A DNA stretch of 64,000 nt, taken from Streptomyces harbinensis (lineage in GTDB: Bacteria; Actinomycetota; Actinomycetes; Streptomycetales; Streptomycetaceae). The notes under the pieces are model-generated. The model was not told the DNA's origin. It worked only from the letters and a program-made list of their open reading frames with translations, and did not search any database. Location: assembly GCF_900116145.1 (NCBI RefSeq), contig NZ_FPAB01000006.1, positions 186,001-250,000 on the forward strand. Direction: 5' to 3'. The position numbers were made by a program, and so were the translations under genes. Positions 8,624 through 16,857 of the stretch are shown here, in pieces (within the stretch, counting starts at the first letter, position 1; every line of letters starts with the position of its first letter).

Positions 8624-10384
8624 ATGACCACCGCCGCCCCCGCCCCGAAGTCGTCCGCGACGCCGCCCGCCTGGCGGGTCCTGCTGAGCTACGTCCGGCC
8701 GCACCGCTGGGCGCTGATCGCCGGGGCGGTCCTGGCGCTGGCCACCGGGGCCACCGGGCTCGCGCTGCCGCTGCTGGCGCAGCGGCTGATCGAGGATCTG
8801 TCGGCCGACCGGGCCATCGGCGGCGCGCTGGCGGTGATGACGGCGCTGATGGTGGCCAACGCCGTCCTCGGCGGCTTCGGCAGCTATGTGCTGCACCGCA
8901 CCGCCGAGTCGGTGGTGCTCACCGCCCGCCGCGCGCTCACCTCCTATCTGCTGCGGCTGCGCGTCACCGCCGTGGACCGCTCCGAGCCGGGCGATCTGCT
9001 GGCCCGGGTCACCTCCGACACCACGCTGCTGCGCGGCATGACCACCAACTCCCTGATCGGCCTCGCCACCGGCGGGCTCACCCTGCTGGGCACGCTGGTG
9101 ATGATGGCGATCGTCGACCTGGTGCTGCTCGGTGTCACGGTCGCGGTGGTCGGGCTGATGGCGGTGGTCATCGGCGTCATCGCGCCCCGGATCAACCGGG
9201 CCAGCAAGTCCGCCCAGGAGGCGGTCGGCGCGATGGGGACGGCCGTCGAGCGGGTCCTGGGCTCGCTGCGCACCGTCAAGGCGTCCGGCGCCGAGGCGCG
9301 GGAGGAGGCGGTGGTGCACGACGCGGCGCAGCGGGCGTGGCAGGCCAGCATCCGGGCCGCCAAGTGGCAGGCCATCGCCGGGAATCTGTCCGGGGTGGCG
9401 CTCCAGGCGGCGTTCATCATCGTGCTGGGCGTGGGCGGCGCCCGGGTGGCCACCGGGGCCATCGAGGTGGGCGCGCTGGTGGCGTTCCTGCTGTACGTCT
9501 TCTATCTGATGTCCCCGATCAGCGAAGTGGTCGCCGCCATCACCGGATACCAGGTCGGGGCCGCCGCGATCACCCGCATCCAGGAGGTGCGCGCTCTGCC
9601 CGCCGAGCCGGTGGCCGCCCCGGCCGGTCCCGGGCCGGCCGCCCCGGCCGCCGTCGCCTTCGAGGCGGTGCGGTTCCGCTACAGCGAGGATCTGCCGGAG
9701 ATCCACCACGGGGTGACGTTCTCGGTGCCGCCGCGCGGCATGACGGCCTTCGTCGGCCCGTCCGGCGCGGGCAAGACCACCGTGTTCTCGCTGATCGAGC
9801 GGTTCTACGACCCCACCGGCGGCCGGGTGACCGTGGACGGCCGGGACGTGGCCGACTGGGACCTGGGCGAACTGCGCGCCGCCATCGGCTACGTCGAGCA
9901 GGACGCGCCCGTCCTCTCCGGCTCACTGCGGCAGAACCTGCTGCTCGGCGCCCCGGACGCCGACGAGGCTGCGGTGGCCGAAGTGCTGCGCACCACCCGT
10001 CTGGAGGGTCTGGTGGCGCGGCTGCCGGACGGTCTGGAGACGCTGGTGGGCCACCGGGGCACCAAGCTGTCCGGCGGCGAGCGGCAGCGGATCGCGATCG
10101 CCCGGGCGCTGCTGCGCCGTCCCCGGCTGCTGCTGCTGGACGAGGCGACCTCGCAGCTGGACGCGGTCAACGAGGCGGCGCTGCGGGACACGGTGGCGGA
10201 TGCGGCGCGGGAGACGACCGTCCTGGTGGTGGCGCACCGGCTGTCGACCGTCACCTCGGCGGACCGCATCGTGGTGATGGACGCGGGCCGGGTGCAGGCG
10301 GTGGGGACGCACGCCGAACTGGTAGCGCGGGACAGCCTGTACGCGGAGCTGGCGGCCACACAGTTTCTGGCCACGAGTTCATGA
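8624..10384 (+). CDS. ABC multidrug/lipid exporter, fused permease and ATPase
   Basis: This 586-residue half-transporter should work as a homodimer exporting a drug, lipid or peptide. Six membrane helices (about residues 20-300) precede the nucleotide-binding domain, which has Walker A GPSGAGKTT, signature LSGGERQR, Walker B LLLLDEAT and the switch histidine in VVAHRLSTV. The order matches MsbA/BmrA-type type IV exporters. The ATG at 8624 lies 44 bp after the oxidoreductase stop, with no obvious ribosome site; an upstream in-frame extension overlaps the previous gene and is not believable. A MerR-type regulator gene follows 42 bp downstream on the same strand and may control it. Confidence 0.9.
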   Translation: MTTAAPAPKSSATPPAWRVLLSYVRPHRWALIAGAVLALATGATGLALPLLAQRLIEDLSADRAIGGALAVMTALMVANAVLGGFGSYVLHRTAESVVLTARRALTSYLLRLRVTAVDRSEPGDLLARVTSDTTLLRGMTTNSLIGLATGGLTLLGTLVMMAIVDLVLLGVTVAVVGLMAVVIGVIAPRINRASKSAQEAVGAMGTAVERVLGSLRTVKASGAEAREEAVVHDAAQRAWQASIRAAKWQAIAGNLSGVALQAAFIIVLGVGGARVATGAIEVGALVAFLLYVFYLMSPISEVVAAITGYQVGAAAITRIQEVRALPAEPVAAPAGPGPAAPAAVAFEAVRFRYSEDLPEIHHGVTFSVPPRGMTAFVGPSGAGKTTVFSLIERFYDPTGGRVTVDGRDVADWDLGELRAAIGYVEQDAPVLSGSLRQNLLLGAPDADEAAVAEVLRTTRLEGLVARLPDGLETLVGHRGTKLSGGERQRIAIARALLRRPRLLLLDEATSQLDAVNEAALRDTVADAARETTVLVVAHRLSTVTSADRIVVMDAGRVQAVGTHAELVARDSLYAELAATQFLATSS

Positions 10385-10413
10385 ACACCGGCCGTGGCCA
10401 GGCATGGCTCACC

Positions 10414-10419
10414 TAAGCT
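10414..10419 (+). promoter_or_regulatory. -10 hexamer of a leaderless promoter
   Basis: TAAGCT sits seven bases upstream of the ATG at 10427, again without a ribosome-binding site, suggesting a leaderless transcript for the MerR gene inside the spacer after the ABC exporter gene. Confidence 0.45.
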
Positions 10420-10426
10420 ACGGGGC

Positions 10427-10771
10427 ATGCGCATTGGGACGCTCGCACATGTGGCGGGAGTGACCACCAAGACGGTGCGATTCTACGAACAGGCCGGTCT
10501 GCTGCCCGAACCCCCGCGCACCCCTTCGGGCTACCGGGACTATCCGCCGGAGAGCGCCGACCGGCTGGTGTTCATCCGCACCGCGCAGTCCGCCGGGCTC
10601 TCGCTCGCCGAGATCGGCGAGTTGCTGCGGCTGTCCGAGACGGACCGGCCGCCGCCCGCGGACACCGCCCGGCTGATCTCCGCCCATCTGCACCGCATCG
10701 AGTCACGGATCGCGGCCCTGACCCACACCCGCGACGCGCTGCGCGCCCTGCGGGCGGCTCCGGGCGGCTGA
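10427..10771 (+). CDS. MerR family transcriptional regulator
   Basis: A short MerR protein of 114 residues. The N-terminal winged helix-turn-helix is typical: RIGTLAHVAGVTTKTVRFYE followed by GLL and the wing motif SGYRDY. A dimerisation helix runs from about residue 75 to 105. There are no cysteines in the C-terminal part, so a metal-binding role like MerR, CueR or ZntR is unlikely. It lies just downstream of an ABC exporter gene and could regulate it or its own promoter. The start at 10427 removes eleven unlikely upstream residues and fits the leaderless promoter. Confidence 0.85.
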   Translation: MRIGTLAHVAGVTTKTVRFYEQAGLLPEPPRTPSGYRDYPPESADRLVFIRTAQSAGLSLAEIGELLRLSETDRPPPADTARLISAHLHRIESRIAALTHTRDALRALRAAPGG

Positions 10772-10774
10772 CGC

Positions 10775-10804
10775 GCGGCCGCCGGGCCCGCCCGGGCCGG
10801 CCGG
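10775..10804. terminator. weak GC-rich dyad between convergent genes
   Basis: A GC-only imperfect inverted repeat centred near 10789 lies between the ends of the convergent merR and clpX genes. One base is unpaired. It may terminate both transcripts, but such dyads also occur by chance at this base composition. Confidence 0.35.
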
Positions 10805-10824
10805 GGATCTCCGTGCGGCACGCC

Positions 10825-12078
10825 CTAGTTGGTCCGCTGCCGGGGGATGCGTCCGCCGTCGGTGTGCCGGCGGACGGTTCCCTCGTCCACCACCACGTGG
10901 GTGATGTCGGCGCGGCCGGGGATCTCGTACATGAGCGGCTGGAGCACCCGTTCCATGACGCCGCGCAGCGCGCGGGCGCCGGTGCCGCGCAGCAGCGCCC
11001 TGTCGATGATGGCGTCCAGCGCGGGGCGGTCGAACTCCAGCTGTACGCCGTCGAGTTCGAACAGCCGCTGGTACTGCTTGACGAGCGCGTTGCGGGGCTC
11101 GGTGAGGGTGCGCAGCAGGGCGGCCCGGTCCAGGGCGGTGACCCGGGTGATGACCGGCAGCCGACCGATGAACTCCGGGATGAGCCCGTACTTCACCAGA
11201 TCCGCCGGCTGGACCCCGGCGAACGGGTCGCCGGGCGGCGGGGCGGCGGCGGAGCGCAGTTCGCCGCCGAAGCCGATGCCGTGTCCGCCGAGCCGGTCGC
11301 CGACGATGCTCTCCAGGCCGGCGAAGGCCCCGGCGGCGATGAACAGCACCTGGGAGGTGTCGAGTTCGATCAGCTCCTGCTGCGGGTGCTTGCGCCCGCC
11401 CTGCGGCGGTACGGCGGCGACCGTGCCTTCCATGATCTTCAACAGGGCCTGCTGCACGCCCTCGCCGGAGACGTCGCGGGTGAGGGAGGGGTTCTCGCTC
11501 TTGCGGGCGATCTTGTCGATCTCGTCGAGGTAGATGATGCCCTTCTCGGCGCGGGCCACGTCGTAGTCGGCGGCCTGGAGGAGCTTGAGCAGGATGTTCT
11601 CGACGTCCTCACCGACGTAGCCGGCCTCGGTGAGGGCGGTGGCGTCCGCGATGGCGAAAGGGACGTTCAGCGACCGGGCCAGGGTCTGGGCCAGGTAGGT
11701 CTTGCCGCAGCCGGTGGGGCCGAGCAGCAGGATGTTGGACTTGGCGAGCTCCACGGGCGGCGGGCCGCCGTCCTCGGCGCTGTCGCGCACCCGTTTGTAG
11801 TGGTTGTAGACGGCCACCGCGAGCGCGCGTTTGGCGTCCTCCTGGCCGATGACGTACTGGTCGAGGAAGCGGTGGATCTCACGCGGCCGGGGCGGCTCGA
11901 CGGGCTGGTCCGTCTCGGGGCGGCCCAGCTCCTCCTCGATCAGGTCGTTGCAGACCCCGACGCACTCGACGCAGATGTAGACCCCGGCGGGCCCGGCGAT
12001 CAGCCGGCGCACCTGCTCCTGGGTCTTGCCGCAGAACGAGCACTTGAGCGAGTGGTCGGCGTCATCGTCGCGCGCCAT
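10825..12078 (-). CDS. clpX: accessory ATP-dependent unfoldase ClpX
   Basis: ClpX is the hexameric AAA+ unfoldase that feeds substrates to ClpP. All key parts are here: N-terminal zinc-binding domain with CSFCGKTQ and CVECVGVC, Walker A GPTGCGKT, pore loop GYVG, Walker B IIYLDEID, the RKH loop in PPQGGRKHPQQ, and the ClpP-docking IGF loop in GHGIGFGGEL. Length is 417 residues, normal for ClpX. The gene lies alone with no clpP, tig or valS nearby, and its sequence differs at many places from the usual Streptomyces housekeeping form, so it is probably a second copy. A TTG at 12084 has better spacing from GGAGG, but the ATG at 12078 matches the family N-terminus MAR. Confidence 0.88.
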   Translation of the reverse strand: MARDDDADHSLKCSFCGKTQEQVRRLIAGPAGVYICVECVGVCNDLIEEELGRPETDQPVEPPRPREIHRFLDQYVIGQEDAKRALAVAVYNHYKRVRDSAEDGGPPPVELAKSNILLLGPTGCGKTYLAQTLARSLNVPFAIADATALTEAGYVGEDVENILLKLLQAADYDVARAEKGIIYLDEIDKIARKSENPSLTRDVSGEGVQQALLKIMEGTVAAVPPQGGRKHPQQELIELDTSQVLFIAAGAFAGLESIVGDRLGGHGIGFGGELRSAAAPPPGDPFAGVQPADLVKYGLIPEFIGRLPVITRVTALDRAALLRTLTEPRNALVKQYQRLFELDGVQLEFDRPALDAIIDRALLRGTGARALRGVMERVLQPLMYEIPGRADITHVVVDEGTVRRHTDGGRIPRQRTN

Positions 12079-12134
12079 GACCAAGAGTCAGCCCTCCTCG
12101 GTGCCCTTCACGACAGGTCATCAGATGATCTTGC

Positions 12135-12150
12135 CACCTGATCGCAGGTG
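12135..12150. promoter_or_regulatory. CACCTG-N4-CAGGTG palindrome upstream of clpX
   Basis: Two perfect 6-bp arms are separated by four bases, 57 bp upstream of the clpX start and 25 bp past the end of the LysM/BTAD gene. It may be a regulator site for clpX; the protein that would bind is unknown. Confidence 0.35.
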
Positions 12151-12174
12151 AGGAACCGGGGAGGGCCCCGGCCG

Positions 12175-15144
12175 TTACCCAGCCGCCCCCACAGTGCTCC
12201 GCCACCCCGGCAGCAGCTCGTCCAGCAGCGCCTCCGTCTGGGCCGGCAACGCCTGCGCCGGACCGTACAGATGCGCGTGGTGCGCGATCAGCCAGTCGGC
12301 GGCGCCGCGCAGCCACTCGGCCTTGCCGGTCGCCTTCGCCGACCGCAGCAGCTCGTTCCACAGCCGCTCGTCGGTCGGCGAGGCGGCGAGCGCGGAACGG
12401 ATCGCCACATACGCCTGCTCACTGCCCCCGCTCGCCAGCTGCTCGGCCGACAGCTTCAGCGCGATCTCCGAGACCAGCAGCGGGTATTGCGCATCCACGA
12501 TCTCATGCTCCAGCCAGCCGAACCGTCCGCCCTCCCGCACACCCGCGAGCAGCGGCCCGCGCGCCAGGCTCAGCGCGTCCGTGAGCTGCCGCTTCCGCTC
12601 GGCGGCGCTGCCGCCGCCCACCGAGACCGCCCGGTGGTGCAGCGTCCGCAGCACGTCCCAGTCCGAGACGACGCCCGCCGACAGCGACAGCCGCCCGTCC
12701 TCGGCCACCAGCAGCCGCGGCGCGCCCGCCGCGTCCGCCCCCAGCCAGTCGCGCAGCCGCTCGATCAGGGCGTCGCGGACATCGTCCGGCACCCCGCGCG
12801 GCCACAGCGCCGACCCCAGCACCCGGGGGTGGACCCCCTCCCGGTGCAGCAGCAACAGCGCCAGCGCCTCACGCAGTTGCTCCGCGCGCTCCGCGCCCGG
12901 GGCGTCCAGCCCGCTGATCTCGTACCCGCCCATCACCTGGGCGTACACATCCGGCTTGCCCCGCTGGCTCAGATCCACCGTGAAGGCCGGACCCGGCACG
13001 CCCGCCGCGCCGCCGGACGGCTCGCGGGTCAGCTCCGCGAACAGCTCCACCACGGCGGCACGCTGCGCGGCCGGCAGCAGCTGGGCGGAGAGTTCGAGGC
13101 CCATCTCCGGCTCGGTGAGCACCCCCGCGTCCGAGATCTCGAACTCCCAGGCGATGCCCGGCAGATCCGGCCGGTCCGAGGTCACCAGATAGCCGATGCC
13201 CAGCTGAGCGGAGACCGCGGCGAGCGCGGCGAGCCGGTCCGCCTGCTCGGCGGTCGGCACCGCGCCGATGAGCACCAGATGCGGCGCCCACTGCTGCTGC
13301 CGGGCCGGGCCCGTGCGTCCGGTGAGGATCGACTCCTGCCCGGTGTGCCGCAGCGCGCCGCGCCGCAGATTCGTCTCCGTCTCCATCACTTCGAGCAGCC
13401 CGGCCACATCGTCCAGGTAGCGCACCCGGGTCGGGGCCAGGGCGGTCAGCTCCCCGCCGAAGCCCACCAGCGACACCGTCATCCGGTCCGCCCAGCCGCT
13501 GGTCGCCAGTTCGGCGGCGATCGAGGCGAGCACCGCCTCCCGGTCGGCGCGGGCGCCGGTCACCGAGACGATGCCGGGCACCGCCTCCAGGTTGAGCAGC
13601 AGCCGCATGTCGTCGCGGACACCCAGGGAGACCAGACCGGGGTACGGGGCCTCCGCGTCCGGCGCCTCACCCGCGGCCGCGGCGGCCGGCAGCCGGTCGC
13701 GCCGCACCGTCCAGTACGTGTCGCTCTGCCCCGGCTCCCACGGCGCCGGCGGACGGCCGGCCGGGGCGGCCAGCTGGAGGTGCAGTTCGTGCTCGGTCAG
13801 CCAGGCCGCGTACACCGGCGGCAGCACCTTGCCCTCGGCATCCAGCGCGGCGGACAGCCGGCGCAGCGCCCGGTCCAGGAAACCGACCGCCTCCGGGGCG
13901 GCGCCGACCAGCAGCGCGTCACGGATGTCGTGCGCGGCGGGGGTGGTGGGCGCCAGGTCGTCGCCCACGCCGCGCCCGGCCAGCGTCCCGGCGGCCGAGG
14001 CCCACAGGGCGTTGCGCCGGGTGCGGCCGAGAGCCATCAGCAGCCCGGCGGCCAGCAGCGGGGCGCCCAGCAGCGCCTCGGGGAGCCCGAACCCGGCCTC
14101 GTCCCCGGCCTCCTGCGCCTCCTGGATGGGGGTGGTGTCGAAGGCGGGCAGCGAGTGACCACCTCCGGGCTCCTCCGGAACGAGACCCAGTTCGGGGACC
14201 CGCAGGTCGGCCCGGTCGACCCCGGAATCGTCCGGGTCGGCCCACTCGGTGTCCCCGGTGCGCTGGTAGTCCTGGAACTCCTCGACCTCCTCCTGCGACA
14301 GCTCCTCCACGTCGTGGGGCATCTCGACCAGTTCGCCGCCGTGGGCGTCGGCCGGCATCTCCAGGATCCAGCCCGGACGGATCAGCGAGGCCTCGGTCAG
14401 CTTGGAACCGTCCGGCTGCACCCGGTCCTTGTTGAGCTGGTAGATCTCCTTGTACCGCAGCCCGTCGTCCAGATGCCGCTCGGCGATCCCCCACAGCGTG
14501 TCGTGGTGCCGGCCCTCCGGTGGCTGGATGCGGTAGTACTTGGTCGGCGCCTCGGCCGCCTCATCCGCCTCCGGAGCCTCGTTCGGCAGCGCCATGGTGG
14601 GATCGGCCCGGTTCACGCCGTCGCTCTCATAGGCGTGCTCGGCCTCCCCGCCCGGCGTCCGCTCGGCCTCCGCCACCACCTGCGAGGAGCCGCCGCCGTC
14701 GAAGGCCCCGCCGATGCCGCTGATACCGGGCACGAACGACGCGGCCGAGGCGGTCACCAGCAGCAGCATGCCCACCAGCTGGCGCGCCAGCAGCTGGCTC
14801 GGCCCGGCGCCCGGCACCCGGGCCGGGATGCCCACCCCGGACAGCGCCGCCTTGACCTCCACCAGCACACAGGCGGTGAACTGCGCCCAGGCGATCCAGA
14901 CGCACAGCGCCAGCACCTTCAGGAAGACGGTGGTGGAGATCTCGTTCTGCAAGGTGTCCAGGGACGGCATCGTGCGCGGCAGCGGCCAGCCGATCAGCAC
15001 GGCCAGCGAGAAGGGCACGCCGACGACCAGGGCCGCCAGCGCGACGAAGGCGAACAGCGCCTTCATGATGTCGCCGAAGCTGCGCCCGACCTTCACGGGC
15101 ACGGGCGTACGGTTCCCGCCGCCGGTGGGGGTGGTGCGCGCCAT
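12175..15144 (-). CDS. membrane protein with LysM and bacterial transcriptional activator (BTAD) domains
   Basis: A 989-residue protein with three clear membrane segments near residues 29-53, 74-97 and 118-139. A LysM module (about 200-264) starts at YYRIQPPEG and contains DTLWGIAERHL, the usual LysM pattern. An acidic linker and a further hydrophobic stretch (about 370-390) precede a large Ala/Leu/Arg-rich region, and the last 120 residues resemble the TPR-like BTAD domain of SARP regulators (LSLARGPLLAG, then EQAYVAIRSALAASP). It lacks the SARP winged helix. As the last gene of the Tad operon, 24 bp after the TadG-like gene, it may couple pilus assembly to the cell wall, but its function is unknown. 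GGGAG sits seven bases before the ATG. Confidence 0.75.
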   Translation of the reverse strand: MARTTPTGGGNRTPVPVKVGRSFGDIMKALFAFVALAALVVGVPFSLAVLIGWPLPRTMPSLDTLQNEISTTVFLKVLALCVWIAWAQFTACVLVEVKAALSGVGIPARVPGAGPSQLLARQLVGMLLLVTASAASFVPGISGIGGAFDGGGSSQVVAEAERTPGGEAEHAYESDGVNRADPTMALPNEAPEADEAAEAPTKYYRIQPPEGRHHDTLWGIAERHLDDGLRYKEIYQLNKDRVQPDGSKLTEASLIRPGWILEMPADAHGGELVEMPHDVEELSQEEVEEFQDYQRTGDTEWADPDDSGVDRADLRVPELGLVPEEPGGGHSLPAFDTTPIQEAQEAGDEAGFGLPEALLGAPLLAAGLLMALGRTRRNALWASAAGTLAGRGVGDDLAPTTPAAHDIRDALLVGAAPEAVGFLDRALRRLSAALDAEGKVLPPVYAAWLTEHELHLQLAAPAGRPPAPWEPGQSDTYWTVRRDRLPAAAAAGEAPDAEAPYPGLVSLGVRDDMRLLLNLEAVPGIVSVTGARADREAVLASIAAELATSGWADRMTVSLVGFGGELTALAPTRVRYLDDVAGLLEVMETETNLRRGALRHTGQESILTGRTGPARQQQWAPHLVLIGAVPTAEQADRLAALAAVSAQLGIGYLVTSDRPDLPGIAWEFEISDAGVLTEPEMGLELSAQLLPAAQRAAVVELFAELTREPSGGAAGVPGPAFTVDLSQRGKPDVYAQVMGGYEISGLDAPGAERAEQLREALALLLLHREGVHPRVLGSALWPRGVPDDVRDALIERLRDWLGADAAGAPRLLVAEDGRLSLSAGVVSDWDVLRTLHHRAVSVGGGSAAERKRQLTDALSLARGPLLAGVREGGRFGWLEHEIVDAQYPLLVSEIALKLSAEQLASGGSEQAYVAIRSALAASPTDERLWNELLRSAKATGKAEWLRGAADWLIAHHAHLYGPAQALPAQTEALLDELLPGWRSTVGAAG

Positions 15145-15168
15145 GACGGAACTCCCGTTGGTGGTGGA

Positions 15169-15621
15169 TCAGTTGGTCTGGGCCTCGGCGGTGGCCGTGC
15201 CCCAGACCGTGAGCGGTTGATCGAAGAAGAACCCGGTGAACACCGGGCGGTAGGTCAGCCGGATCCGTACCGTGACCCGGTCGACGGACGCCTGCGAGCA
15301 CTCGGAGGCGGCGGTGTCCGCCGCGCTCAAGTTCACGGAGGCAGCGTACTCGGCGACCCTGGCCGGGCAGTTGCCGAAGTTGATGGGGGCGTTGCCCAGG
15401 CCCTGGCGCAGCGCCTCCTCGTCCAGGTCCTGGGCCGCGTACCGGGCGGCCTGCTCGGCGATGTCGGCGGCCCGCTCCCGCTGGTGGATGGCGAGCCCGC
15501 CGTCCACCACGAACGCGGCCAGCGCCAGCACCACCAGCGCGAAGAAGATCACGATCACCGCGCCTGAGCCCCGGTCGCCGTGGCCCCGGCGGCCGAGACC
15601 CCGGCCTGGCAGCCGCCTCAT
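15169..15621 (-). CDS. TadG-like pilus-associated membrane protein
   Basis: A 150-residue protein with a basic N-terminus, one hydrophobic helix (AVIVIFFALVVLALAAFVVDGG, about residues 21-42) and an extracytoplasmic region with two cysteines. The layout is that of TadG/TadE-like 'pilus assembly' proteins with the N-terminal DRG-S element. Unlike its neighbours, the position five residues after the glycine is Ile rather than Glu, so prepilin peptidase processing is doubtful. The ATG at 15621 overlaps the previous stop by four bases and has GGAGG five bases upstream. Confidence 0.7.
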   Translation of the reverse strand: MRRLPGRGLGRRGHGDRGSGAVIVIFFALVVLALAAFVVDGGLAIHQRERAADIAEQAARYAAQDLDEEALRQGLGNAPINFGNCPARVAEYAASVNLSAADTAASECSQASVDRVTVRIRLTYRPVFTGFFFDQPLTVWGTATAEAQTN

Positions 15622-16040
15622 CCGGACCTCCGGTACGGGTCGATGGGTGAACTGGAGGCACCGGTCAGGGTGGAGGTGACCGGCACACCCAGCATGTCCA
15701 GGGCCCGCACCCGGCAGCTGACCCGCACGCTGAACAGCGAGCCCGGTTCGTGCCCGCCGCCCGAGGTCACCTCGACGCGCACCGTGCCGCCCACGCACAC
15801 CTCGCCCAGTTCGCGCTCGGCGGTGCCCGCCGCCGCGGCGGCGGCCGAGGCGCTGTCGCGCTCCAGCGAGCCGGCCCGCGCCGCGTCCCTGGCCGCGCCG
15901 CTGACCGCGCTGCGGCCCGACACCTGCTGGCCGATGGCCACCAGCAGCAGGATGAACGCGATCATCAGCGGTGCCAGGAACACCACCTCGACCGTGGACA
16001 CCCCCCGGTCGTCACGGAATCTCCGCCGCACCGCGCTCAC
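15618..16040 (-). CDS. tadE: TadE-like pseudopilin (second copy)
   Basis: A 140-residue TadE family protein, a minor pseudopilin of the Flp/Tad pilus. The N-terminus RDDRGVSTVEVVFLAPLM shows the prepilin peptidase pattern: Gly13 before the cleavage point and Glu18 at the plus-5 position of the mature protein, followed by a membrane helix. The C-terminal domain contains two cysteines that could form a disulfide. The GTG start at 16040 overlaps the upstream stop in a GTGA, and its own stop overlaps the next start in an ATGA, indicating translational coupling on both sides. Confidence 0.8.
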   Translation of the reverse strand: MSAVRRRFRDDRGVSTVEVVFLAPLMIAFILLLVAIGQQVSGRSAVSGAARDAARAGSLERDSASAAAAAAGTAERELGEVCVGGTVRVEVTSGGGHEPGSLFSVRVSCRVRALDMLGVPVTSTLTGASSSPIDPYRRSG

Positions 16041-16507
16041 CCCCCGCCGTCCGGGACGAACCGCTCGACCGGCCCCTCCGAGGCGGCCCGGACGGTCAGG
16101 GTCATCCCCGGCACGATGGACGGCACACTGGCGTGCACCTCCACCCGTACGGTGTCGGGGCCCGGCAGCGTGGTGAACACCGACGGCTGCCGGTCGAACA
16201 TGCCCCGGCCGAGCTGATCGATGTAGTCGTAGGACTTCTCCCGCGCCTTCGCCTGCCAGCCGACCGGATCGGCGTCCGCCTCCGCGCGGGCGGTGCGGGC
16301 ACCGGCCTGTGCGGCGGCCTTCGCGACGTCCTGCGCGAAGGAGTACAGGGCGAACTGCACGGCGCCGAAGATCAGGAAGAACATCAGCGGGGTCAGGAAC
16401 ACGAACTCGATCGCCGTGCTGCCCCGGTCGCGGCACAGCACGGCCCCGCCCCGGTCGGAGCCCGCTCCGATCCGGCGGCGCAGCCAGCGGGCCGCTCGCT
16501 TGGTCAT
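16037..16507 (-). CDS. tadE: TadE-like pseudopilin (first copy)
   Basis: A 156-residue TadE family protein. It has RDRGSTAIEFVFLTPLMFF with Gly29 before the expected cut and Glu34 at mature position 5, then a single membrane helix and a soluble domain of about 100 residues. It should be a minor pilin needed for Flp fibre assembly. The start lies at the edge of a tandem CCCCGT repeat array; on the coding strand that array supplies GGGAG seven bases before the ATG. Its stop overlaps the next tadE start by four bases. Confidence 0.8.
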   Translation of the reverse strand: MTKRAARWLRRRIGAGSDRGGAVLCRDRGSTAIEFVFLTPLMFFLIFGAVQFALYSFAQDVAKAAAQAGARTARAEADADPVGWQAKAREKSYDYIDQLGRGMFDRQPSVFTTLPGPDTVRVEVHASVPSIVPGMTLTVRAASEGPVERFVPDGGG

Positions 16508-16575
16508 CCCCGTACTCCCCGTACTCCCCGTGTCCCCGTGTCCCCGTGAAACCCCGTGAACCCCGTACTCCCCGT
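16508..16575. repeat. eight degenerate copies of a CCCCGT-based unit
   Basis: The spacer between the pilin gene and the first tadE is built from eight CCCCGT cores, each followed by two to four variable bases (ACT, GT, GAAA, GAA). On the coding strand the units read ACGGGG, and the last ones form the tadE ribosome-binding site. Copy-number change would alter the leader but not a reading frame. Confidence 0.85.
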
Positions 16576-16589
16576 GGCTGGGCCGCCGC

Positions 16590-16835
16590 TCAGCAGTCGG
16601 CGTAGTCCACCGCGCCCGCGATGCACTCGCTCACGCTGCCGGCCCGGTCGTCGATCGCGTTCATGATCACGGCCGCGACCCCGGCGACGATGCCGACGAC
16701 GACCGCCGCGATGATCACCCACTCGATGGCGGAGGCACCGCGGTCCCGGTCGGCGTCGAGCGCTCCCGCCCGCCGCATCCGGGTCCTCACCAGGGCGGCC
16801 AGATAGTCGGCCGCCGGAAAACGCAACTTCCTCAT
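16590..16835 (-). CDS. Flp-type pilin
   Basis: An 81-residue protein with the layout of an actinobacterial Flp pilin: a long basic leader of about 33 residues, then RDRGASAIEWVIIAAVVVG with the processing glycine, Glu at mature position 5 and a hydrophobic assembly helix. The short mature tail ends with two cysteines (SECIAGAVDYADC). It should be the major structural subunit of the pilus, cleaved by a TadV-type prepilin peptidase that is not encoded in this window. An alternative GTG start at 16841 adds two residues; the ATG at 16835 has AGAGG about nine bases upstream. It follows tadC by 22 bp. Confidence 0.8.
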   Translation of the reverse strand: MRKLRFPAADYLAALVRTRMRRAGALDADRDRGASAIEWVIIAAVVVGIVAGVAAVIMNAIDDRAGSVSECIAGAVDYADC

Positions 16836-16857
16836 GGTCACTTACCTCTCAAGCTGG

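Noticed and set aside
16508..16575. CRISPR-like array
   Set aside because: Units are only 8-10 bp with no unique spacers, so it is a simple tandem repeat.
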